Source of the DNA: Myxococcales bacterium
GTDB lineage: Bacteria; Myxococcota_A; Polyangia; Polyangiales; Polyangiaceae
Assembly (NCBI GenBank): GCA_016212965.1
Contig: JACRDA010000070.1
Location: 1-33,770 of the forward strand
Direction of reading: 5' to 3'
DNA length: 33,770 bases
In this document: positions 8,270 through 14,256 of the stretch, in pieces
Position numbering within the stretch: the first letter of the stretch is position 1
Layout of the letters: each line of letters begins with the position of its first letter
Made by a program: the position numbers and the translations under genes
The notes under the pieces: generated by a model
Told to the model about the DNA's origin: nothing
The model's input: the letters and a program-made list of their open reading frames with translations, nothing else
The model's database searches: none

Positions 8270-9570
8270 GCCTCCGCACCAGGCTCCGCTCGCTCGGCGG
8301 TCTCGCGGCGCTCTCGGCGCTCGCGGCGCTCGTCGCGAGCACGCCCGCCGAGGCGCAGCCCGCCCCGCCGCCCGGAGCTCCCGCCGCGGGCGCGCGGCTC
8401 GCGATCGTGGGCGGGGAGCTGTGGCAGCCCGACGCCGAGCCCGTGAAGGACAGCGTCATCGTCATCGTGGACGGCACGGTGCGCTACGTCGGCACCGACC
8501 GCGCAGAGGCCGCCGGCGCCGAGCTCGTCGACGCCACGAACAAGGTGGTGACGGCCGGCTTCGTCGATCCGCTCACGCAGATCGGGCTCCTCGAGGTCGA
8601 TCTCGAGCCGTCCACGCGCGACACGAGCGCCGCGGATCCCGATCCGGTGCGCGCCGCCTTCCGCGCCGCGGACGGGTACAACCCGCTGACCGACCTCGTG
8701 CCGATCGCGCGCCGCGAGGGGCTCACCTCCGTCGGCGTCGTGCCGACCGGCGGGCTCGTGTCGGGGCAGAGCGCATGGGCCGATCTCGACGGCACCGAGG
8801 CCGCGCGGGCGCTCGCCGTGCCGAGCCTCGCGCTGCACGTGCTCATCGACGACGCCACGCACGAGACCGTCGGCGAGAGCCACGCGAGCTCGCTCCTGCG
8901 CCTGCGCGAGCTCTTCGACGACGCGCGGCTCTACCGCCAGAAGCGTCAGGGCTACGAGGACAACCGCCTGCGCACGCTCGGCACGAGCCGGCTCGACCTC
9001 GAGACGCTGGTGCGCGCGCTCGAGGGCACGCTGCCCGTCGTGTTCCACGTCGACCGCGCGAGCGACATCCTCGCCGTGCTCGCGCTCGCGGCCGAGTACC
9101 GCCTCGTACCGGTGGTCGCCTCGGCGGCCGAGGGCTGGAAGGTCGCCCCGGCGCTCGCCGCCGCGAAGGTGCCGATCATCGTCTACCCGCTCGATCACGG
9201 GCCGCGGAGCTTCGCCGCGCGCGGCGCCCGCGAGGACAACGCGGCCCTCTGCGCCGCGGCGGGCGTCGTGGTGTCGCTCTCGACGGGCGAGAGCCACAAC
9301 GCGCGCAAGCTCCGCCAGGAGGCGGGCAACGCCGTCCGCGCGGGCCTCCCGCGCCGGGAGGCGCTCGCGGCCGTGACGAGCCACCCGGCCCGCGCCTTCG
9401 GGCTCGGGGAGCGCTACGGCACGCTCGCCGTCGGCCACGTGGGCAACGCCGTCGTCTGGTCGGCCGATCCCTTCGAGCTCTCGACGCAGGCGCTCGCGGT
9501 CGTCGTACGCGGCAAGCGGACCAGCCTGCGCACGCGCCAGACCGCGCTCTTCGAGCGCTACCGGCCGTGA
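8266..9570 (+). CDS. Amidohydrolase-like exported protein with eroded metal site
   Basis: A 434-residue protein with a Sec signal peptide ending near AEA (about residue 29), not a lipobox. The amidohydrolase fold is recognisable at both ends: GGELWQPDAEPVKDSVIVIVDGTVRYVG at the N-terminus and AFGLGERYGTLAVGHVGNAVVWSADPFEL at the C-terminus. Where the family has PGxxDxHxH, this protein reads TAGFVDPLTQIGLLEVD, so both histidines of the first metal motif are missing. The distal Asp position reads LSTGESHNARKL (Gly in place of Asp). One later histidine (VVFHVDRAS) is kept. It starts inside the stop of the intact amidohydrolase gene (ATGA), so the two are made together. It may be a non-catalytic partner subunit or act on a different principle. 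Confidence 0.85.
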   Translation: MSLRTRLRSLGGLAALSALAALVASTPAEAQPAPPPGAPAAGARLAIVGGELWQPDAEPVKDSVIVIVDGTVRYVGTDRAEAAGAELVDATNKVVTAGFVDPLTQIGLLEVDLEPSTRDTSAADPDPVRAAFRAADGYNPLTDLVPIARREGLTSVGVVPTGGLVSGQSAWADLDGTEAARALAVPSLALHVLIDDATHETVGESHASSLLRLRELFDDARLYRQKRQGYEDNRLRTLGTSRLDLETLVRALEGTLPVVFHVDRASDILAVLALAAEYRLVPVVASAAEGWKVAPALAAAKVPIIVYPLDHGPRSFAARGAREDNAALCAAAGVVVSLSTGESHNARKLRQEAGNAVRAGLPRREALAAVTSHPARAFGLGERYGTLAVGHVGNAVVWSADPFELSTQALAVVVRGKRTSLRTRQTALFERYRP

Positions 9571-9611
9571 CGAGCTTGGTTTGCGAGACGAGCCCGAGCG
9601 AGCCATGGACC

Positions 9612-9982
9612 TTGCCGACGCAGCAGGCGGCATCCGGACCGGAATATTTCCCCTCACCCCCCGGCCCCCTCTCCCGGAGGAGAGGGGGTGGTGACAGCGG
9701 CGAATTCCCCCGGATTCCGGGAGCTCTGTAAGCGAGTCGGCGGCGGCGTCAGGCGGTGAGCGTCTCCGCCAACTGCTCCGAGCGCCTGGCCGACGCGGCG
9801 ACACCCGCTAGCGCGCTTCGTTTCCCGACCGCCAACGACGAAAGCCCCCGACATGGACCACCCCCTCTCCCTCCGGGAGAGGGGGCCGGGGGGTGAGGGA
9901 AACAGGTTCGGTCCGGATGCCGCCTGCTGCTTCGGCAAGGGTCCAGGGCCCGCGTGGGCGTGCCGATTCGTGCTCACGCTCT
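9612..9982. mobile_element. DUF559-type repeat element, copy A (deleted)
   Basis: The left terminal repeat (9612-9640) and right terminal repeat (9910-9938) are 29-bp inverted repeats with one mismatch, both containing GCAGGCGGCATCCGGACC. Inside each is a REP-like hairpin: CCCCTCTCCCG-GGAGAGGGGG near 9665-9690 and its mirror near 9865-9890, preceded by a CCTCACCCCCCGG box. Between them is only a short relic of the DUF559 gene. The right flank out to GCTCACGCTCT (ending 9982) is also shared with copy B, so the element probably extends that far. It fills the space between two convergent genes and stops one base before the stop codon of the S1-domain gene. Confidence 0.8.
9723..9811 (+). pseudogene. 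DUF559 gene relic in copy A
   Basis: Only the edges of the gene survive. CTCTGTAAGCGAGTCGG at 9724-9740 corresponds to the start of the coding remnant in copy B. The last codons read ERLRQLLRAPGRRGDTR followed by TAG at 9809-9811, matching LLRAPGRRGDIR-stop in copy B. The catalytic core (FIVDF to LPNE in copy B) is missing, so this is an internal-deletion derivative. Confidence 0.65.
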
Positions 9983-9983
9983 T

Positions 9984-11426
9984 CTAGAGCTTCTTCGCCT
10001 TGAGGAGGTCGGCGAAGGTGCCGAGCGAGCTCGGCACGAGCTGCCGGCCGCGCGCCACCTCGAACTGGGCGCGCTCCTCGGCGTCGAGGGCGCCCTTGAT
10101 CGAGAGCCGCAGCTTGCCGTCGCCGGTCTCGAGCACCTTGGCGGCGACGACCATGCCGACCGGGAAGGCCTTGCGGAGCTCGGTGCCGCGCGGCACGCCG
10201 AGCTCGGCGTTCGGCACGAGCCCGCGGCCCGCGCGCCCCTTCGTGCCCTCGACCTGCAGGAAGATCCCGTAGGTCTCGTGGCGCTCGACCGCGCCGCGCA
10301 CGACCGCCCCGACGACGGGCGCCTGGCTCGTCACGGTGGAGCCCACGGCGGCGCCGTCCGGCGCCGGCACGAGGGAGATCTTCTTCGTGTCGCGGTCGAT
10401 CTTCTTCACGACGACCGTGAGCTCGTCGCCCTCGTCCGCCTTGACCTTGCTGCCGAGCTCCGAGACGTGGAGCAGCCCCTCGACGCCCGCCGCGATGCGC
10501 ACGAAGCGCCCGAACTCGGTGACGCGCGTGACCTTGCCGAGCACGACGCGGCCCTCGGCGAGATCGAGCTCGGCCCACGGATCGGCCATGAGCGCCTTCA
10601 GCGACAGCGTGATCTTGCGGGTCGGCGCGCCGCGGCGCGTCGGCTCGACCTCCTTCACCTCGCGGACGAGCACCTCGACGGCGTCCCCGGGCTTCAACGC
10701 CTCGGCCACGGCGACCGAGCGGTCGAAGCCGATCTCGGAGCGCGGCAACAGGCCCTCGACGCCGCCGAGATCGACGAAGGCGCCGAAGTCGCGCACGGCC
10801 GTCACCTTGCCCTTCAAGACGGCGCCCGGCACGATGGCGCTCATCACGCGCTCGGCCGACTCGCTCGCCTCGCGCTGCAAGAGCGCGCGGCGCGACACGA
10901 CCACGTTCTTGCCACCGTCGCGCACCTCGCTCACGAGGAAGCGCAGCGTCTGACCGATGAGCACCGACGGATCCTCCATGAAGTGATCGTCGGCCTGCGA
11001 GATGGGACAGAAGGCGCGGGTGCCGGAGAAGTCGACCTCGAGCCCGCCCTTGTTCACGCCCGTCACCTTGCCCTCGAGCGCGAGGCCCGCCGCCTTGGCC
11101 TGCTCGAGCGCGGCCACGCTGCCGCCCTTGCCGAGCGAGCGGCCGAGGCGCACGACGCCCTCCTCGTCGTCCACCTCGACGACGTGGGCGCTCACGCGGT
11201 CGCCCTCGCTGACGGTGAGCGTGCCATCGGGCCCGCGCAGCTCGTTCGCGTCGAGGAAGGCCTGCTGCTTGCCGTCGAGCTCGACGAACACGGTGTCGCG
11301 CCCGACCTTGACGACCACGGCCTCGAGCCGGTCGCCGACGCGCAGCGTGCGGCGCTTCGGCACGGCGCGCGCGCTCTCTTGTTCGAACATCGCGGCGAAG
11401 GAGTCGGTCTTGGTCTCGGAGCTCAT
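9984..11426 (-). CDS. S1-domain RNA-binding protein (ribosomal protein S1-like)
   Basis: A 480-residue cytoplasmic protein made of five consecutive S1/OB-fold RNA-binding domains, at about residues 27-95, 113-190, 205-285, 292-355 and 372-445. The third (GKVTAVRDFGAFVDLGGVEGLLPRSEIG) and fourth (GKVTRVTEFGRFVRIAAGVEGLLHVSELG) are textbook S1 repeats; the second is divergent. Such proteins bind mRNA and help translation initiation or act as extra S1 paralogues. It is shorter than the six-domain E. coli S1, so rpsA is not assigned. The start chosen is ATG (complement of 11424-11426), giving MSSETKTDSFAAMFEQE; no clear Shine-Dalgarno precedes it and the frame is open further upstream. It lies 25 bases after the glutathione transferase gene, probably as one transcript. 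Confidence 0.88.
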   Translation of the reverse strand: MSSETKTDSFAAMFEQESARAVPKRRTLRVGDRLEAVVVKVGRDTVFVELDGKQQAFLDANELRGPDGTLTVSEGDRVSAHVVEVDDEEGVVRLGRSLGKGGSVAALEQAKAAGLALEGKVTGVNKGGLEVDFSGTRAFCPISQADDHFMEDPSVLIGQTLRFLVSEVRDGGKNVVVSRRALLQREASESAERVMSAIVPGAVLKGKVTAVRDFGAFVDLGGVEGLLPRSEIGFDRSVAVAEALKPGDAVEVLVREVKEVEPTRRGAPTRKITLSLKALMADPWAELDLAEGRVVLGKVTRVTEFGRFVRIAAGVEGLLHVSELGSKVKADEGDELTVVVKKIDRDTKKISLVPAPDGAAVGSTVTSQAPVVGAVVRGAVERHETYGIFLQVEGTKGRAGRGLVPNAELGVPRGTELRKAFPVGMVVAAKVLETGDGKLRLSIKGALDAEERAQFEVARGRQLVPSSLGTFADLLKAKKL

Positions 11427-11451
11427 GGCGGCGCGCGGTTCTAGCACAGGG

Positions 11452-12138
11452 CTACGGGCGAGACTGCCCGAAGAGGATCTTGCGCGCTTCGTCGGTGAGC
11501 GGGCCGCGGGCGCCGATCGCCTTGCCGCGCTCGTAGGCGCGCTCGGTCGCGGGCCGCGCGCGGATGGCGGCGAACCAGCGCGCGAGGTTCGGAAAGTCCT
11601 CGAGCTTCTGACCCTGCCGCTTGTGGGGCACGATCCACGGGTAGCAGGCCATGTCGGCGATCGAGTAGTCGCCGGCGACGTAGTCGCGGTCCGCGAGGCG
11701 CTTGTCGAGCACGCCGTAGAGCCGGCTCGTCTCGCGCACGTAGCGGTCGATGGCATAGGGGATCTTCTCGGGCGCGTAGAGCGCGAAGTGGTGGTTCTGC
11801 CCGGCCATCGGCCCGAGCCCGGCCATCTGCCAGAAGAGCCACTGTAGGACCTCGTGCCGGCCGCGGAGCTCGCTCGGTAGAAAGGCCCCGGTCTTCTCGG
11901 CGAGGTAGACGAGGATGGCGCCCGACTCGAACACCGACAGCGCCCCGGCCCCATCGGCCGGCGCGTGATCGACGATGGCCGGCATGCGGTTGTTCGGTGC
12001 GATGGCGAGGAACTCGGGCGCGAACTGCTCGCCCTTGCCGATGTCGACGGGCACGATGCGGTGCGGGAGGCCCGTCTCCTCGAGGAACATCAGGACCTTG
12101 TAGCCGTTCGGCGTCGGCCAGAAGTAGAGGTCGATCAT
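11452..12138 (-). CDS. yfcG: Glutathione S-transferase, YfcG/nu-class disulfide reductase type
   Basis: A 228-residue cytoplasmic thioredoxin-fold protein that uses glutathione to reduce disulfides or peroxides. It is strikingly close to E. coli YfcG in motif order: MIDLYFWPTPNG at the N-terminus (Thr9 and Asn11 of the glutathione site), VDIGKGEQFAPEFL, APNNRMPAIVDH, the SVFESGAILVYLAEKTG segment with the gamma-glutamyl-binding Glu-Ser, LQWLFWQMAGLGPMAGQNHHF, IPYAIDRY and GDYSIADMACYPW in the all-helical C-terminal domain. The ATG at 12138 is preferred because it aligns with the YfcG start; an in-frame TTG at 12174 would add 12 residues without similarity. Upstream is the divergent Sel1-like gene; downstream is the S1-domain gene in the same direction. 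Confidence 0.92.
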   Translation of the reverse strand: MIDLYFWPTPNGYKVLMFLEETGLPHRIVPVDIGKGEQFAPEFLAIAPNNRMPAIVDHAPADGAGALSVFESGAILVYLAEKTGAFLPSELRGRHEVLQWLFWQMAGLGPMAGQNHHFALYAPEKIPYAIDRYVRETSRLYGVLDKRLADRDYVAGDYSIADMACYPWIVPHKRQGQKLEDFPNLARWFAAIRARPATERAYERGKAIGARGPLTDEARKILFGQSRP

Positions 12139-12253
12139 GCCCCCGTTCTTGGCGTCGAGTGGCGCCCCGGTCAAGGGGTGGCGACCGGCCCGGACCTTGA
12201 CGAGACGGGGTGCCGCGACCGATCATCCTCGGCTCGGCCGACACGACCACCAC

Positions 12254-12276
12254 GGCTGGCGACGCCGACGCCAGCC
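12254..12276. other. Short inverted repeat in divergent intergenic region
   Basis: GGCTGGCG (12254-12261) and CGCCAGCC (12269-12276) form a perfect 8-bp inverted repeat with a 7-base spacer, midway between the divergently transcribed glutathione transferase and Sel1-like genes. It could be an operator shared by both promoters or simply GC-rich chance; no promoter elements can be assigned confidently. Confidence 0.3.
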
Positions 12277-12313
12277 CCACCGAGGTCGCGCGAGCGATCG
12301 ACCCGGAGTGATC

Positions 12314-13027
12314 ATGCGACGTGGACTCCTGTTGTGGACGACTTTCGTGGCGGCTTGCTCGGGCTCCGCGGCGTCGACGAGCTCGTCGTCCTCGGCCTCG
12401 GCCGCCACCGCGCAGAAGCCGGAGGCGCCCCCGGAGCCCGCGGTCGACGTGCCGGCGGCGATCGCGGCCTGCAAGAAGGGCAAGGAGGCGGCCTGCAAGA
12501 CCGGGTGCGAGGCGAAGGATCTGCCGTCGTGCCTGATGCAGGGTCAGCTCGCGCTCGCCAGCAAGGATCGCGAGGAGAAGGCCGCGTGCCGCGTCCCGCT
12601 CACGAAGGCGTGCGACGGCAACCTCGGCCGGGCTTGCTCCGACCTCGCGTCGCGCTGCTCGGGCATCCTCGAGCTCGCGGGCGGCAAGGCACTGCCGGCG
12701 AGCGAGGAGCTGAAGCTCAACCAGAAGGCCTGCGAGCTCGGCGACGGGCAAGGATGCCTGCAGGTCGCCAAGCGCCTGGAGCAGGGCACCGGCGCCCCGA
12801 AGGATCCGGCCAAGTCCGCCGAGCTCTACAAGAAGGCGCTCGAGATCCTGCCGAAGGAGTGCGACGCCGGCGACGCGCGCAGCTGCCTCCTGCTCGCTTC
12901 CGAGCTCGACCCCGAGATCAAGTCGAAGCACCCGAAGGACCCGAAGCGCGCGGGCGAGCTCTACAAGAAGGCCTGCGACGGCGGCGAGGCGATGGGCTGC
13001 GCGGGCATGAAGCGGCTCGTCAAGTAG
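12314..13027 (+). CDS. Cys-rich Sel1-like repeat lipoprotein
   Basis: A 237-residue predicted lipoprotein. The signal peptide ends VAACSG (lipid Cys at about 15) and is followed by a Ser/Ala/Thr linker. The body is built of Sel1/TPR-like helical repeats with paired cysteines, recognisable in LNQKACELGDGQGCLQVAKRLEQG, DPAKSAELYKKAL, CDAGDARSCLLLASEL and ELYKKACDGGEAMGCAGMKRL. The regular A-C-x-x-G-x-x-x-G-C pattern suggests disulfides stapling each repeat, as in the cysteine-rich Hcp-type Sel1 proteins. Such repeats usually mediate protein-protein contacts, so an envelope scaffold role is inferred. The ATG at 12314 follows a CGGAG; an in-frame GTG at 12308 is an alternative. Confidence 0.82.
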   Translation: MRRGLLLWTTFVAACSGSAASTSSSSSASAATAQKPEAPPEPAVDVPAAIAACKKGKEAACKTGCEAKDLPSCLMQGQLALASKDREEKAACRVPLTKACDGNLGRACSDLASRCSGILELAGGKALPASEELKLNQKACELGDGQGCLQVAKRLEQGTGAPKDPAKSAELYKKALEILPKECDAGDARSCLLLASELDPEIKSKHPKDPKRAGELYKKACDGGEAMGCAGMKRLVK

Positions 13028-13185
13028 CGCGCCGCCGCGTGGCGACGGAGTAGGCACGCAGGCACGCCCCGGAGCGAGGTAGCGGCCGCCGGCGCCCGCC
13101 ACGCCGCCGCCACCCCACGGACGCGCGCTCCGCCGGTAGATGCGGGCCTTTCCGGGCGGCACGACGCGTGCAGCGCGGCCGCGAC

Positions 13186-13530
13186 ATGCTGCCCCTCCGC
13201 ACCTGCCTCGACCTGCTCTCCGAGCTCCTCGACACCGACACCGACGAGGAGGCCATCCTGTCGGCCCTCTTCACCTGCGAGCGCGCCATGAAGGACTTCT
13301 CCTTCGGCCTCGGCACGCTCGGCGAGGTCGAGGCGCGGGTGCGCGGCCTGCGCGGCAAGGTGCCCCGCGCGCTCTACGACGAGCTCGAGGCGGAGCTCGC
13401 CTGGCTCTACCGGCAGGCGCGCGGCACGGCGCTCGAGGCGCGACTCACGGACGCGCTCTCCCTGCTCTCGCGGCACGGCTCCGGGGGCGCCATCGACGCC
13501 GCGGCCGTCCGCGAGCGGCATTCGAACTGA
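13186..13530 (+). CDS. Small protein of unknown function
   Basis: A 114-residue product, acidic and helical (LRTCLDLLSELLDTDTDEEAILSALF near the start), with no signal peptide or membrane segment. Codon third positions are strongly G/C like the neighbours, which supports it being expressed. I do not recognise the family. The start is uncertain: ATG 13186 is used, but a GTG at 13168 would add six residues (MQRGRD) and neither has a clear Shine-Dalgarno. It lies downstream of the Sel1-like gene by about 160 bases and immediately upstream of the second DUF559 element. Confidence 0.6.
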   Translation: MLPLRTCLDLLSELLDTDTDEEAILSALFTCERAMKDFSFGLGTLGEVEARVRGLRGKVPRALYDELEAELAWLYRQARGTALEARLTDALSLLSRHGSGGAIDAAAVRERHSN

Positions 13531-13683
13531 GCGTGCGAACCGGTCGTTGTGAAGTCCGTGATCGAGGGGATTGCCGAAGCAGCAGGCGGCATCCGGACCG
13601 GGATATTTCCCCTCACCCCCCGGCCCCCTCTCCCGCGGGGAGAGGGGGCGGTGCGCGCGGCGAATCCCCAAGGCTCCGGGTGC

Positions 13684-13959
13684 TCTGTAAGCGAGTCGGT
13701 TCCGACGCCAGCAACCCTTGGGCCCCTTCATCGTCGACTTCTTGTACGCAGCAGCTCGGCTCGTCGTAGCGGTTGATGGCGGCCATCACGACGACCCGAG
13801 CGTCGCTGCTCGCGATGCGGCTCGCGGCGCCTTGCTTCGCGCTCAGGCCTCACGGTCCTGCGCCTCCCCAACGAACCGATCCTCCACGACCCCGAGCGCG
13901 CACTCGACCGGAACCGTCCACTGCTCCGAGCGCCTGGCCGACGCGGCGACATCCGCTAG
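13684..13959 (+). pseudogene. DUF559 (Vsr-like) endonuclease pseudogene
   Basis: The frame from about 13694 reads SRFRRQQPLGPFIVDFLYAA then ARLVVAVDGGHHDDPS and ARDAARGALLRAQ, the core of the DUF559 family of Vsr-like PD-(D/E)xK nucleases. It then shifts frame at about 13846-13848, consistent with one lost base, and continues LTVLRLPNEPILHDPERALDRNRPLLRAPGRRGDIR to TAG at 13957-13959. The N-terminal part of the domain is also missing, with a stop at 13688-13690. The family's usual VEVDG is VAVDG here, so a likely active-site Glu has become Ala. Family recognition is from consensus; the frameshift is seen directly. Confidence 0.75.
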
Positions 13960-14086
13960 CGCGCTTGGTTTCCCGACCGCCAACGACGAAAGCCCCCGAC
14001 ATCGACCACCCCCACGCGGCGACATCCGCTAGCGCGCTTGGTTTGCCGACCGCCAACGACGAAAGCCCCCGACATCGACCACCCCC
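13941..14086 (+). repeat. 73-bp tandem duplication in copy B
   Basis: Positions 13941-14013 are repeated at 14014-14086 with a single mismatch (C to G in the TTGGTTT-CCGACC segment). The unit starts ACGCGGCGACATCCGCTAG, contains the stop codon of the DUF559 relic and ends in GACCACCCCC beside the right REP-like hairpin. Copy A has a single unit, so the duplication arose within copy B. Confidence 0.85.
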
Positions 14087-14256
14087 TCTCCTCCGGGAGA
14101 GGGGGCCGGGGGGTGAGGGGAAGAGTCAGGTCCGGATGCCGCCTTCTGCTTCGGCAAGGGTTCAGGGCGCGTGCCGATTCGTGCTCACGCTCTGACGCCG
14201 GCGCCCGCCGACGCACTGGCGCATGAGGGTTCCGCGCCGCGCCCGAAGGCGGCAAG

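Larger units (their letters stand above)
13571..14193. mobile_element. DUF559-type repeat element, copy B (longer copy)
   Basis: Terminal 29-bp inverted repeats at 13571-13599 and 14129-14157 differ at one position and match those of copy A. Each is followed inward by a CCTCACCCCCCGG box and a REP-like hairpin with a CCCCCTCTCC/GGAGAGGGGG stem. Beyond the right repeat, the GTGCCGATTCGTGCTCACGCTCT flank is shared with copy A up to 14193. The left flanks of the two copies are unrelated up to TTGCCGA, which fixes the left boundary. Cargo is a frameshifted DUF559 gene plus a 73-bp tandem duplication. No transposase is present. The repeated structure is seen directly; that it moves as a unit is inferred. 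Confidence 0.82.

Noticed and set aside
13941..14086. Possible CRISPR-like repeat
   Set aside because: There are only two adjacent units with no spacer between them; it is a tandem duplication.
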